64,000 nucleotides of DNA, taken from Pontiella agarivorans (GTDB lineage: Bacteria; Verrucomicrobiota; Kiritimatiellia; Kiritimatiellales; Pontiellaceae). Below, piece by piece: positions 1 to 11,454 of this stretch. Positions within the stretch are counted from its first letter, which is position 1. Every line of letters begins with the position of its first letter. Position numbers and translations under genes: made by a program. The stretch spans positions 124,001 through 188,000 of the forward strand of contig NZ_JARVCO010000010.1 of the NCBI RefSeq assembly GCF_034531395.1. Reading direction: 5' to 3'. A model generated the notes under the pieces. That model did no database searches and was not told the origin of the DNA. It saw nothing but the letters and a program-made list of their open reading frames with translations.

Positions 1-61
1 CCAGAAATCGAGCATGGTTTTCCCTTCGTGTAAAAACTACTCTGGCAATACACGGAACCGG

Positions 62-99
62 GAAAAAAATAAAGCCCCGTTTGAAATCTCAAACGGGGC
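62..99 (-). terminator. Rho-independent terminator of the small gene at 111-332
   Basis: A perfect 11-bp stem (74-84 with 89-99) encloses a 4-nt loop. It is followed on the minus strand by a run of T (the A-rich stretch 63-73 on the plus strand). It lies 12 bp past the stop codon of the 73-residue gene. Confidence 0.9.
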
Positions 100-110
100 G
101 GAGGCTCTGC

Positions 111-332
111 TTATGCCGCTGGTTCGTGTTCATAGTAATGGGCATCGCGCCAGCACAATGGCAGCATTTCACCCGAAGGGAACACCAGTTCCGTCTTCAG
201 GAAGTTTTCCGGACGCTGGATCATATCCCCTGCATGCGACCGGGCTCGAATACTCGGCGAATTCGGGTTGATAACATCGGGCAGGTCGATCACTTCGACC
301 AGATCTCCGGTGGGTACATGTTTCAGAAACAT
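111..332 (-). CDS. Small conserved protein, 73 aa, function unknown
   Basis: A 73-residue soluble protein without signal peptide or membrane segment. It starts MFLKHVPTGDLVEVIDL and has the central motif LVFPSGEMLP. From memory, short proteins of this kind (a K-TGDLVEV start and a PSGE-LP-CW end) occur in cyanobacteria and other bacteria, where some are labelled acetyltransferase; at 73 residues it is too short for a known acetyltransferase fold, so no activity is assigned. The start is supported by an AGGAGG ribosome-binding site at 336-341. It has its own strong terminator. It follows the glycosyltransferase gene by 120 bp on the same strand with no clear terminator between, so co-transcription is possible. 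Confidence 0.75.
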   Translation of the reverse strand: MFLKHVPTGDLVEVIDLPDVINPNSPSIRARSHAGDMIQRPENFLKTELVFPSGEMLPLCWRDAHYYEHEPAA

Positions 333-452
333 TTCAACCTCCTGGTTTCATTTTCTTTCTGTCTTACACAACGTTCGACCGTTGCGGGGGGAAAGGGTTC
401 ATTCCGGAGGTTTTAAATTTGTGTCGGTAAATGATGAAAAAACGGGAAGGTG

Positions 453-1745
453 TTATGAACTCCGGGCGGTATCGTTTCCGGCCTTTTTCATCATAAACCA
501 TTTCATGGGCAGCCCCAGTGAAGCGGTAATCAGCCCGCGCCCGACGAAGAACATACAGATCACTCCGATGGTAAACGACGCTACAATCAGACGGCCGATA
601 CTGCGGAATCCGAAGCCGTTGATAAACCCGGCGGAAATGGATGAAACAATCATTCCGCAGGTCAGCAGCAGGTTCACGACGGTGTCATAAATGAAATGTC
701 CGACGGTATACGATGAGCTTTGCGCTTCGGCCGGATCAACTCCGAAGAAACCGGATACGAGATTAAGCAGGCCGAAAATCATAGTAAGCAGCAACAGGGT
801 AATCATCACATAGCCGCTGGCAAAAAGGAATGCGGCAAACTTGGTGCGTTTCTGGATGGTGCGGGAAAGAAACAGTTTTTTACCGTGGGCCATAAACGCA
901 CGCATCACGCCGTACGCCCAGCGCATCTGCTGTTTAAACAGATCACCCGGGGTGTATGGCACTTCGCAGCGGACGCGCAAATCACCGACATAGGCAATGC
1001 GTTTTCCGCTGGTGATGACGCGCAGCGAATAATCCACATCTTCCGTCAGCGCACCCATGGTCCATCCGCCCTGTTCAATCAGCAGGCTTTTTTTCACCAG
1101 TTCGCCCGATCCGCAGAAAACACACTGATTCGTGGCGGATTTCAGGAAGGGGAGGATGACGGAGTGAATGATGTTTACAATACCGGTTCCCATCAGTGTG
1201 CTGTGATTGTTGTGCACATTAATAATGCGCCACGCCGCCTGCGCTCCGGCCAGTTCGGGATTTTTGATGACCGGCACCACCAGGCGCTTCAGAAAATCGC
1301 GTTTCGGCAGGAAATCTGAATCAAGAATCAGCAGATAATCGCCTTTCGCTTTCGGTAGCATGACATTCAGATTCCCCGGTTTGAAGCCGATATTTTCGCC
1401 GCGGCGACTCAGCTCGCAATCCGGGTGGGCTGCAATAAATTCATCAATTTTTGCGGAGACTTCCGGGTCGTTGGAATCATCGCCGATCATGACCTGAAGC
1501 TTATCGGCGGGATAGTCAAAACCAAGGCATCGCTCCGCACAGTTCAGCGCAGCCAGTTCATTATAAGTCGGGATCTGGACCGTTACAGAAGGATAGAGCG
1601 ATTCGTCGGCAATAATCTCCGGTTTGTTCCGAAGTCTGGAAAGTGCCAGGGCAAAAGCTGTAACAAGGAAATAGCCCAAAGAGAGTATAAAAGCTCCCAT
1701 CAGTGCTGTTTCAAAAATGGTTTTAATGATGGAATGGAACCCCAT
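453..1745 (-). CDS. Membrane glycosyltransferase, family GT2 (cellulose-synthase-like)
   Basis: A 430-residue processive-type GT2 enzyme that would move sugar from a nucleotide sugar on the cytoplasmic face of the membrane. One N-terminal membrane helix (about 12-34) is followed by the catalytic domain with the expected acidic motifs: GDD near 88, DSD near 142, TED near 234, and QQMRW near 272-276. This D,D,D,QxxRW set is that of cellulose, chitin and hyaluronan synthases. Three or four further helices follow. The frame is open upstream to a GTG at 1772, but the ATG at 1745 is preceded by a GGGGGA ribosome-binding site and is preferred. No PilZ domain or partner polymer-export gene is visible, so the product could be a polysaccharide or a glycolipid. 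Confidence 0.85.
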   Translation of the reverse strand: MGFHSIIKTIFETALMGAFILSLGYFLVTAFALALSRLRNKPEIIADESLYPSVTVQIPTYNELAALNCAERCLGFDYPADKLQVMIGDDSNDPEVSAKIDEFIAAHPDCELSRRGENIGFKPGNLNVMLPKAKGDYLLILDSDFLPKRDFLKRLVVPVIKNPELAGAQAAWRIINVHNNHSTLMGTGIVNIIHSVILPFLKSATNQCVFCGSGELVKKSLLIEQGGWTMGALTEDVDYSLRVITSGKRIAYVGDLRVRCEVPYTPGDLFKQQMRWAYGVMRAFMAHGKKLFLSRTIQKRTKFAAFLFASGYVMITLLLLTMIFGLLNLVSGFFGVDPAEAQSSSYTVGHFIYDTVVNLLLTCGMIVSSISAGFINGFGFRSIGRLIVASFTIGVICMFFVGRGLITASLGLPMKWFMMKKAGNDTARSS

Positions 1746-1863
1746 GTTTTCCCCCGATTTTTTGTAACTCACTTTAATTGTGTGAATTGACGGCGTTGTT
1801 TATAGGGATTTTTAAGCCTTGGCAACCCTGCAAGTGAAATAAATTTCCGAATTGAAGAGTGTA

Positions 1864-1902
1864 AAAAAACAGGTTTCCAATCATTGGAAACCTGTTTTTT
1901 CG
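1864..1902. terminator. Bidirectional terminator built on the TTCCA-N5-TGGAA palindrome
   Basis: Long A/T-flanked arms (AAACAGGTTTCCAA and its complement) enclose the 3-nt loop TCA, with A and T runs on both flanks. It ends hppA on the minus strand and could work in both directions. The core is an exact copy (1877-1891) of the palindrome family described in the findings. Confidence 0.9.
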
Positions 1903-1927
1903 AGGTTGAAACGTTTGAGGAACCCGT

Positions 1928-4231
<2,304 letters not shown>

Positions 4232-4527
4232 AAAACCCCCTAGTTTGCTTATGAAATAAATTTACGCAATTTAACACAAAATACGGACCGGAATGTAATG
4301 AATCAATTTTAAAAACGCTCTTCTGCAGTTTCCAAGGATAATATGGCTGGGATAAACTGGGTATATCCGACATCCGGGGTTAACTGTATTACAGGGAAAA
4401 TTGAAGTTATTCCGATGTGTGAATTGGGTTGTTTGGCGTCATAAATTTGAACGGTTTGTGGCAATTCGGTGAATAAACTGTTCATCCGGACTTGTTCGAC
4501 TGAGCCGGATTATAGGATGGTTTATGG
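4232..4527. promoter_or_regulatory. Divergent intergenic region between hppA and the AEC permease
   Basis: A 296-bp AT-rich spacer between two divergent genes, so both promoters should lie here. One TTTCCAA half-site is near 4330 without its partner arm. No confident -10/-35 pair or open reading frame was found. Confidence 0.5.
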
Positions 4528-5523
4528 ATGGATTTTGCACGTGTTATGGATGTTCTGGTGATCTGCGTTCCGGTTTTTGCTGTGCTGGGGCTCGGAAAGC
4601 TGCTGGGAATCAAGGGTAAGATTAATGAAGGCCACTGTCAGTTTATCAACTGGCTGGTGTATACCTTTTCATTGCCTTCGCTTATTTTCAATGAAGTGGT
4701 TCGGCAGCGTTTTGATATGTTTCTGGATCCGGCCCTGTTGTTGATGCCTCTTGCGGGAATTGCGGTGATGGTGACCGTGACGATGGGGATAGCTAAAATT
4801 GCAGGGTACAAGGGCGGTTTTGCGGCGGCGTTTGTTTTCGGGACCTTCTGGCCGAATGCGACGTATGTGGGGTTGCCGCTCTGCCAGAATGCTTTTGGTC
4901 CCGAAGGTTTGGCCAAGGCCGCGATTTATAACGGTTTTGTGCTGCCGTTTGTAATTGTTGCCGGCTATCTGCTCATTGGTTTTTACGGAGCCGGGGACGG
5001 CAACATAAAGATTGGCGAACGGATAAAAAATGCATTTATCAATCCCATTCTGCTGTCCGCGGTAGTGGGGATTGTGATCGCACTGATTGCTGAGCAGTTC
5101 CGTAGTCCGGAAGGGGAGTTGAATCTTCCTATGCCGGTACTGGCATCGGCCGAACTGTCCGGATCATTTCTGAAACTGATCGGCTCTATGGGGCTCCCGC
5201 TGGCGCTGCTTTCCATTGGGGCCTCGCTGAAATGGGAGCAGACCCGGTCTCATCTGGGTGCTTTAAGCTGGTCGGTTGGCTGCAAACTGCTGGTGCATCC
5301 GCTGCTGACTCTGTTGCTGATTCTGCTTTTCTGTCCGGAGGCCGATGCGGTGACGAAAGGGGTAGCTGTTATTCTAACAGGAACCCCGAGCGCCGTCGCC
5401 ATGTATGTGATCAGTTGCCAACTGGGTGTGGAACGCGGATTTGTTTCATCGATGTTGGTACTCAGCACCGCGCTGAGCGTCATCACCATTCCGATCTGGG
5501 TTTATGTGGTTACCGGGCTGTAG
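4528..5523 (+). CDS. AEC-family (auxin efflux carrier) permease
   Basis: A 331-residue inner-membrane protein with about ten hydrophobic helices arranged as two five-helix halves, as in the AEC/Mem_trans family. It has the typical N-terminal VLGLGKLLG segment and, in the second half, LPLALLSIGASLKW followed by a long helix. Bacterial members export or import small organic acids such as malate or malonate; the substrate cannot be told here. The ATG at 4528 has a GGATGG-type ribosome-binding site about 10 bp upstream. Its 3' end overlaps the convergent PAS gene by 22 bp. Confidence 0.88.
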   Translation: MDFARVMDVLVICVPVFAVLGLGKLLGIKGKINEGHCQFINWLVYTFSLPSLIFNEVVRQRFDMFLDPALLLMPLAGIAVMVTVTMGIAKIAGYKGGFAAAFVFGTFWPNATYVGLPLCQNAFGPEGLAKAAIYNGFVLPFVIVAGYLLIGFYGAGDGNIKIGERIKNAFINPILLSAVVGIVIALIAEQFRSPEGELNLPMPVLASAELSGSFLKLIGSMGLPLALLSIGASLKWEQTRSHLGALSWSVGCKLLVHPLLTLLLILLFCPEADAVTKGVAVILTGTPSAVAMYVISCQLGVERGFVSSMLVLSTALSVITIPIWVYVVTGL

Positions 5524-5975
5524 TTCTCTTCGGGATCTGTGGTGAGCGGAAGATCCAGACAGTAGAATTCAGGAGTTGACGAATTTCCCCAGGAAAACGC
5601 CAGATGACCGGAGTATACGGTCACATACTCGCCGTCGGCATTCAGCAGGTCGCATGCACAGGGGTCAGGCATAGCGCCGGTTTTTGCGCCGCGTTTAATG
5701 GCATCGCGAACAAACTGCCGCATTTCGGGCGGTATGATGAGTTCAACCATATCTTTGTTAATGGCTTCTTCGAAGCGGTGGCCATACAGCGTTACAGAGG
5801 CATCATTCCAATGAAAAATTTTTCCGAAACAGTTATAGCCCTGCACGGCCATCTGCGGATTTAAGGCCAGTATATCCATAAAGGATTCGCGGGTCGGGAA
5901 TCTATTTTGTTCTTTGGAACTGCATAGTGTGTTGATGATGGTTTTTGCTTCATGAATTGAAAATTGTGTCATCAT
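5502..5975 (-). CDS. Single-domain PAS protein
   Basis: A 157-residue soluble protein with one PAS-like fold. The piece around residues 45-135 reads like PAS: a GYNCFGKIFHWNDASVTLYG stretch, then IIPPEMRQFVRDAI, then a beta-sheet end at GEYVTVYSGHLAF. It has no kinase, cyclase or DNA-binding domain, so it would act as a sensor or adaptor through another protein. The start ATGATG is preceded by AAGGA. It lies between an AEC permease (convergent, 22-bp overlap) and the xylose-locus regulator. No partner is evident. Confidence 0.75.
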   Translation of the reverse strand: MMTQFSIHEAKTIINTLCSSKEQNRFPTRESFMDILALNPQMAVQGYNCFGKIFHWNDASVTLYGHRFEEAINKDMVELIIPPEMRQFVRDAIKRGAKTGAMPDPCACDLLNADGEYVTVYSGHLAFSWGNSSTPEFYCLDLPLTTDPEENYSPVTT

Positions 5976-6084
5976 TGAATCCTTTTCGTGCGTAAAAAGA
6001 ATTAATAGAGGATACGGGAGTAGTTTTCAAAAACTTTTACACCCTTAAATTGACTAGTATAATCTGCTAAATAAGGAAATAGGA

Positions 6085-6987
6085 CTATGCCTTTGCGCGG
6101 CGGAAGTCGCGCGGAGACTCGCCAAGGATGCGGCGGAACTGCCGGGTAAAATAATTGCTGTCGTTGAAACCGACTTCCAGCGCGATTTCTGTGATCGTCA
6201 GGTCGGTATTGCGCAGCATTTCCATAGCTTTCTGAATCCGCAGGCGCACCAGATATTCGATCGGGGTCTGGCCGGTGGCTTTCCGGAAAACGCGCATTAG
6301 ATTGCTCCGCGACATATGGGCAATGTTTAGCAGCTCATCAAGTTTCCAATCTCTGGAATAATCGTTTTCCAAGGCACCGATGACATTGCCGACGCGGAGC
6401 AGAGCATGCGCTTCGGTGGTGTCGGAGCTGGTATAGGCCCGCGAAAGATAAACCATCATTTCGAGCAGTTTTGCACGCAGGGCCACTTCTTTTCCGGGTT
6501 CATCCTTTTCGCACTCGCGTTCCATTTCGTCGGCCAGCCGCTCAACCCGGGCCAGGGGAACGCGTTTGAGATGCAGACGGCTGGCAAATCGATGCTGCCG
6601 GCGGTAGTTAGGTTCCAGCATAAACATGGCGCAATAGCCGGGCATGCGGCGAAGCTCGCCTTCCGGGAGTTCAATTTTATCCGGATCATACATAATATTG
6701 ATCAGGTCGAGATTCTGTCGCTCATAGAAATAGTGCTTTTGTCGTCCCTGCAGGAGAAAGACATCACCGGCCGTCACCGGAAAGGGAGATCCTTCGAGCA
6801 TGTGCATGGCATGGCCTTTTGTGACAATTACGAGTTCACAGAAATCGTGACTGTGTTCAATTTCGGTTAGATCGTGCGGGTGTGAAGGTCTGTTTTCTGT
6901 ATCGGTCCGCACACGGCGAACTGCCAAAGGGAAGCCTGCAAGGCCGAAATAGTGTATACCATCTGCAATAGTCGATTTCATAGACAT
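6085..6987 (-). CDS. AraC-family regulator, probably of the xylose genes
   Basis: A 300-residue transcription factor with an N-terminal cupin-type sugar-sensing domain (about 35-120, with HDLTEIEHSHDFCELVIV and GDVFLLQG) and a C-terminal double helix-turn-helix (about 200-298), including the signature ITEIALEVGFNDSNYFTRQFRR. It is divergent from xylB across 92 bp, which argues for control of xylBA. The sugar is inferred from context. An exact copy of the window-wide palindrome (6344-6358) lies inside the gene, where it encodes Ser-Arg-Asp-Trp-Lys. Confidence 0.9.
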   Translation of the reverse strand: MSMKSTIADGIHYFGLAGFPLAVRRVRTDTENRPSHPHDLTEIEHSHDFCELVIVTKGHAMHMLEGSPFPVTAGDVFLLQGRQKHYFYERQNLDLINIMYDPDKIELPEGELRRMPGYCAMFMLEPNYRRQHRFASRLHLKRVPLARVERLADEMERECEKDEPGKEVALRAKLLEMMVYLSRAYTSSDTTEAHALLRVGNVIGALENDYSRDWKLDELLNIAHMSRSNLMRVFRKATGQTPIEYLVRLRIQKAMEMLRNTDLTITEIALEVGFNDSNYFTRQFRRILGESPRDFRRAKA

Positions 6988-7014
6988 GGGAATATAGTGC
7001 TTAAAATTGGGATG

Positions 7015-7049
7015 ATATTCAAGGCTGTCGTTTCCCGGTTTTGAAATAT
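7015..7049. promoter_or_regulatory. Candidate operator between the AraC regulator and xylB
   Basis: An imperfect inverted repeat: ATATTCAA at 7015-7022 and TTGAAATAT at 7041-7049, one base of difference in arm length, centres about 27 bp apart. It sits in the only intergenic space shared by the regulator and xylB. It could be an AraC-type site, but such sites are usually direct repeats. Confidence 0.35.
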
Positions 7050-7079
7050 TAACTCTAGATTTTTAGCGAGGAGACAAGA

Positions 7080-8555
7080 ATGGGTTACTTATTGGGTATA
7101 GATATCGGCAGTTCGTCCGTGAAGGCATCGCTGCTCGACAGTAAAACCGGAAAATGCGCCGGCGATGCGCACTACCCGAAAACGGAACAGATTATCGAAT
7201 CGCCTGAGCCGGGATTCGCTGAACAGGATCCGCAGTGCTGGTATGACACGGCAAAACAGTCTATTGCCGACGCCATGGCTGAAGCCGGGGCTGAACCGGA
7301 AGACATTAAAGCGATCGGTATTGCCTATCAGATGCATGGCCTGGTTTGTGTGGACAAAAATCAGGACGTCCTGCGGCCGGCCATCATCTGGTGCGATTCC
7401 CGCGCGGTTCCTTACGGTGAAGCCGCTTTTAAAACGCTCGGTGCGGAGCCGTGTCTGAGTCATCTGATGAATTCACCGGGCAACTTTACCGCCGCAAAAC
7501 TGGCGTGGGTGAAGGAGCATCAGCCGGACATCTACAAAAAGATTGATAAAATCATGCTTCCCGGGGACTGGATGGCCATGAAGCTGACCGGAAAAACCAG
7601 CACCACTGCTTCCGGTCTTTCCGAAGGGATGTTCTGGGATTTTCAGGAAGAAGCGCCGGCAAAGTTTCTGATGGACTATTGGGGGTTCAACGAAAATCTG
7701 CTGGCTGAAATCGTTCCAACCTTTGGAATTCAGGGCACGGTTTCTGCGGAAGCTGCGGCCGATCTCGGTCTGGCGGAAGGCACGCCGGTTGCGTACCGCG
7801 GCGGCGATCAGCCGAATAATGCGCTTTCGCTCAACGTGCTGAATCCCGGAGAAATTGCCGCCACCGCCGGAACGTCCGGTGTTGTGTACGGGGTGACTGA
7901 GCAGAAAAAGTATGATCCGCAGTCGCGCGTCAACACCTTTGCGCATGTGAACCACAGTGCCGAAAAGCCGCGTCTCGGGGTACTGCTCTGCATCAATGGA
8001 ACGTCCAGTTTTATCGCCTGGCTCAAACGCACGCTCGATAATATCTCCTATAAAGAGATGGATGAAATTATTGAAGATATTCCGATCGGTTCCGAAGGGC
8101 TGATTGCATTGCCGTTCGGCAACGGGGCCGAGCGCGTGCTGGGTAACCGCGAAATCGGTGCGCAGTTTGCGAATATCGATTTTAAACGGCATACCCGGGC
8201 GCATATGTGCCGGGCGCTTCAGGAAGGGGTCGTCTTTTCCTTTATCTACGGCATGGAAGTGATGGAGCAGGCGGGGATCGAGCTGAAAACCATTCGTGCC
8301 GGTTTCGCCAACATGTTTATGAGCGATGTATTCTGTGAAACACTGGCCGGGGTCAGCGGGGCAACGATTGAGCTGTATAAAACCGACGGCGCGCTCGGTG
8401 CGGCTCGCGGTGCAGGCTACGGGGCCGGAATTTTCCTGTCGTTGGAAGAAGCATTCGCCAACCTGGAACTGAAGAAAAGAATCGAACCGGCGGAAGGTCC
8501 GTATAAAGAAGCCTATGCCGCCTGGAAAGCACATTTAGAAACTGTATTAAACTAA
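7080..8555 (+). CDS. xylB: Xylulokinase
   Basis: A 491-residue FGGY-family kinase that phosphorylates D-xylulose to xylulose 5-phosphate. It has the N-terminal phosphate loop [13 protein letters not shown], the xylulose-contact motif YQMHGLV, the catalytic Asp in [10 protein letters not shown] (about 242), and C-terminal ATP-site motifs including [12 protein letters not shown]. The length is normal. GAGGAG lies 6 bp before the start. The stop is 14 bp before xylA, so the two form an operon. An exact palindrome copy (7714-7728) is in the gene, read as Pro-Thr-Phe-Gly. L-ribulokinase is a less likely alternative given xylA next door. Confidence 0.95.
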   Translation: MGYLLGIDIGSSSVKASLLDSKTGKCAGDAHYPKTEQIIESPEPGFAEQDPQCWYDTAKQSIADAMAEAGAEPEDIKAIGIAYQMHGLVCVDKNQDVLRPAIIWCDSRAVPYGEAAFKTLGAEPCLSHLMNSPGNFTAAKLAWVKEHQPDIYKKIDKIMLPGDWMAMKLTGKTSTTASGLSEGMFWDFQEEAPAKFLMDYWGFNENLLAEIVPTFGIQGTVSAEAAADLGLAEGTPVAYRGGDQPNNALSLNVLNPGEIAATAGTSGVVYGVTEQKKYDPQSRVNTFAHVNHSAEKPRLGVLLCINGTSSFIAWLKRTLDNISYKEMDEIIEDIPIGSEGLIALPFGNGAERVLGNREIGAQFANIDFKRHTRAHMCRALQEGVVFSFIYGMEVMEQAGIELKTIRAGFANMFMSDVFCETLAGVSGATIELYKTDGALGAARGAGYGAGIFLSLEEAFANLELKKRIEPAEGPYKEAYAAWKAHLETVLN

Positions 8556-8569
8556 CGGAGGTACGAGAA

Positions 8570-9898
8570 ATGAGTATTGTGACGGGGAACAAAGAATATT
8601 TTCCAGGCATTGGAAAAATTGCCTATGAAGGCAAAGACAGCGATAATCCGCTGGCGTTTAAATGGTACGATGCAAATGCCGTAGTCGGTGGAAAAACGAT
8701 GAAAGAAACACTGCGTTTTGCCATTGCGTATTGGCATTCATTTTGCGGCGGCGGTGCGGATCCGTTTGGTTCGGCCACACGTCCGATGCCGTGGAACGAG
8801 GGTTCCGATGTTGAAACCCGCGCGAAAAATAAAATGGATGCCGCCTTTGAATTCATTACCAAAATCGATGCTGAATATTTCTGCTTCCACGATTTTGATT
8901 TGGTTGAAGAAGGGGCGGATCTGGCGGAATCCACGAAACGTCTGGGCATGATCACCGATTATGCAAAAGAAAAAATGGATGCTTCCAGTGTTAAACTGCT
9001 GTGGGGTACGGCAAATCTTTTTTCCAACCCGCGCTATATGAACGGTGCAGGTACCAACCCTGATTTCAGTACGGTGGCCTATGCCGGTGCCCAGCTGAAG
9101 AATGCCATTGATGCCACGATTAAACTCGGCGGAGAAAACTATGTTTTCTGGGGCGGCCGTGAAGGGTATATGAGTCTGCTTAATACCAATATGAAGCAGG
9201 AACTTGATAACTTCGGGAACTTCCTGCGCATGGCGCGCGATTATGCCCGTGCTCAGGGATTCAAGGGTAATTTCTTCATCGAACCCAAACCGGCGGAACC
9301 GAGCAAACATCAGTATGATGTGGATGCAGCCACTGTGATCGGTTTCCTGAATGCTCAGGGATTGGCGGACGACTTTAAACTGAATATCGAAGTCAACCAT
9401 GCCACACTGGCACAGCACACCTTCCAGCACGAACTGCAGGTTGCGGCCGACAACGGCATGCTCGGCAGCATTGATGCCAACCGCGGGGATTATCAGAACG
9501 GCTGGGATACGGATGAGTTCCCGGTGAATATCCGTGAAACCGTTGAGGCCATGCTCGTGATTCTTGAATCGGGCGGTCTGCAGGGCGGGGGTACAAACTT
9601 CGATGCCAAAATCCGTCGTAATTCCACCGATCTTGAAGATCTCTTCATTGCGCATATCAGCGGCATGGACACATTCGCCCGGGCGCTGGTGATTGCCGAC
9701 AGAATCCTCAAAGAATCACCCTACCGCAAATTGCGCGCTGACCGGTATGCCAGTTTCGGCGAAGGTAAAGGGGCAGAGTTTGCGGCCGGTAAGCTGACTC
9801 TGGAAGAACTTGCGGGAATTGCCGCTGAAAGCGGTGAGCCGGTGCAGATCAGCGGAAAGCAGGAACGCTACGAAGCGCTGATCAACCAGTACATTTAA
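8570..9898 (+). CDS. xylA: Xylose isomerase, class II
   Basis: A 442-residue TIM-barrel enzyme that converts D-xylose to D-xylulose using two divalent metal ions. Visible signatures are the active-site His in [19 protein letters not shown], the metal-binding [12 protein letters not shown], and [17 protein letters not shown]. The length and N-terminus (ITGNKEYF-like) fit class II enzymes. A CGGAGG ribosome-binding site precedes the start. It forms an operon with xylB and ends at a terminator. A palindrome copy occupies 8601-8615 near the start, encoding Pro-Gly-Ile-Gly. Confidence 0.97.
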   Translation: MSIVTGNKEYFPGIGKIAYEGKDSDNPLAFKWYDANAVVGGKTMKETLRFAIAYWHSFCGGGADPFGSATRPMPWNEGSDVETRAKNKMDAAFEFITKIDAEYFCFHDFDLVEEGADLAESTKRLGMITDYAKEKMDASSVKLLWGTANLFSNPRYMNGAGTNPDFSTVAYAGAQLKNAIDATIKLGGENYVFWGGREGYMSLLNTNMKQELDNFGNFLRMARDYARAQGFKGNFFIEPKPAEPSKHQYDVDAATVIGFLNAQGLADDFKLNIEVNHATLAQHTFQHELQVAADNGMLGSIDANRGDYQNGWDTDEFPVNIRETVEAMLVILESGGLQGGGTNFDAKIRRNSTDLEDLFIAHISGMDTFARALVIADRILKESPYRKLRADRYASFGEGKGAEFAAGKLTLEELAGIAAESGEPVQISGKQERYEALINQYI

Positions 9899-9913
9899 TA
9901 GATGTAAGGTGAG

Positions 9914-9941
9914 GGGGATACCGATGGGGTATCCCCTTTTT
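9914..9941 (+). terminator. Terminator after xylA
   Basis: An 8-bp perfect stem (GGGGATAC with GTATCCCC), a 7-nt loop and five T. It separates xylBA from the downstream symporter, which then needs read-through or its own promoter. Confidence 0.88.
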
Positions 9942-9989
9942 GTATACGTGGGGTGATGTCGGTAAAACAGCATAAGGAGAGCGTGGAAT

Positions 9990-11396
9990 ATGAGCGAGAA
10001 ACAAGAAGACACGACAAACATGGGCTTTGTCATTCTGATCAGTATTGTGGCCACAATAGGAGGATTTCTTTTCGGCTTTGACAGTGGAGTGATTAATGGA
10101 ACCGTTGATGGTCTTTCCGAAACCTTTGGTTCCAATGCGGCCGGCACCGGTTTTGCGGTGGCTTCAATGTTGATCGGCTGTGCCATTGGTGCATTTTTTG
10201 CCGGAACGCTGGCCGATAAAGCCGGCCGGCGCGCCATCCTGATTGTTTCGGCGGTCTTTTTTTCAGTCAGTGCCTGGGGCTCCGGCATTGCGGACGGTAA
10301 GTCTGAGTTTATTGTTTACCGTCTGCTCGGCGGTTTGGCCGTTGGGGCGGCTTCGGTTCTGGCACCGGCTTATATTTCGGAAGTTGCGCCGGCAAAATAC
10401 CGGGGAACTCTTTCGTCGATTCAGCAGATTGCCATTATCTCCGGCCTGTTTATCGCTGCATTGAGTAACTATATGATTGCGAAATCGGCCGGCGGCTCCA
10501 CGTTGGAATTTGCCTGGGGATTCGATGCCTGGCGCTGGATGTTCTGGGTTGAGCTTGTTCCGGCGATTACATTTTTCTTTGCGCTACTGGCGATTCCGGA
10601 GAGCCCGCGTTTTCTCGTGGCATCGGGTAAAAAGGAAAAATCGATCGGTGTTCTTACCCGCCTGATGGGGGCCGAAAGTGCAGCGTCCAAATATGCAGAG
10701 ATCAATAATTCTCTCGCAGGCGATCACCACAAGCCGAGCCTGAAAGATATTGTGGATAAAAAACACGGGGTGCGTCCGATTGTCTGGGTGGGGATCGGCC
10801 TGGCGACATTCCAGCAGTTTGTCGGTATCAATGTTGTGTTCTACTACAGCGCGGTGGTCTGGCAGGCCGCCGGATTTTCGGAAGGGCAGGCCCTGTTAAC
10901 TACGGTGATAACCAATGCATTCAGTATTGCCGCCTGCGTCGGGGCAACGGCACTGGTTGATCGAGTCGGCCGCAAACCGCTGCTGCTGGTCGGTTCCATC
11001 GGCATGTCGATTTCGCTGGCGATTATTGCGGTGGTTTTTGTGACTGCCGGGGTTGTGGATGGAAAGCTTGCGTTGACGTCGACCACGGGGCCGGTTGCGC
11101 TGGTATCACTGATTGTCTACACCGTGTTCTTCAATATTTCGTGGGGGCCCATCATGTGGGTCATGCTCGGCGAAATGTTCCCGAACCAGATTCGCGGTTC
11201 CGGCCTGGCGATTGCCGGACTGGCCCAGTGGGGATCCAACTTTCTGGTTACCTGGACGTTTCCGATGCTGCTGGCGGGAATCGGACTGGGCGGTGCTTAC
11301 GGCATCTATACTGCCGGTGCGGTGATATCAGTATTCTTCGTGATGAAGTTCGTGCAGGAAACCAAAGGAGTTGAACTCGAAGATATGAAAGGCTGA
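9990..11396 (+). CDS. MFS sugar/H+ symporter, probably xylose
   Basis: A 468-residue 12-helix transporter of the sugar-porter (GLUT/XylE) family. Family motifs are all present: GFDSGVINGT in helix 1, GRR after helix 2, PESPRFLV before the central loop, QQFVGINVVFYYS in helix 7, VDRVGRKPLL between helices 8 and 9, and a PNQIRGSGLA piece near helix 10. It lies 91 bp after xylA on the same strand, past a terminator. Xylose is inferred from this position; glucose or arabinose would fit the sequence equally. Translation is supported by AAGGAG upstream of the ATG. Confidence 0.92.
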   Translation: MSEKQEDTTNMGFVILISIVATIGGFLFGFDSGVINGTVDGLSETFGSNAAGTGFAVASMLIGCAIGAFFAGTLADKAGRRAILIVSAVFFSVSAWGSGIADGKSEFIVYRLLGGLAVGAASVLAPAYISEVAPAKYRGTLSSIQQIAIISGLFIAALSNYMIAKSAGGSTLEFAWGFDAWRWMFWVELVPAITFFFALLAIPESPRFLVASGKKEKSIGVLTRLMGAESAASKYAEINNSLAGDHHKPSLKDIVDKKHGVRPIVWVGIGLATFQQFVGINVVFYYSAVVWQAAGFSEGQALLTTVITNAFSIAACVGATALVDRVGRKPLLLVGSIGMSISLAIIAVVFVTAGVVDGKLALTSTTGPVALVSLIVYTVFFNISWGPIMWVMLGEMFPNQIRGSGLAIAGLAQWGSNFLVTWTFPMLLAGIGLGGAYGIYTAGAVISVFFVMKFVQETKGVELEDMKG

Positions 11397-11427
11397 GCTT
11401 CAGAATATTGAAAACCTGAATCTATTG

Positions 11428-11454
11428 AAACGCACCGGAATTCCGGTGCGTTTT
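11428..11454. terminator. Bidirectional terminator between convergent genes
   Basis: A 10-bp perfect inverted repeat, CGCACCGGAA with TTCCGGTGCG, flanked by AAA and TTTT. It serves the symporter gene and the convergent membrane protein gene. Confidence 0.88.

Noticed and set aside
1-15. Possible start of a minus-strand gene running off the left edge
   Set aside because: ATG at 15 with a GAAGGGA-like site upstream, but only five codons lie in the window.
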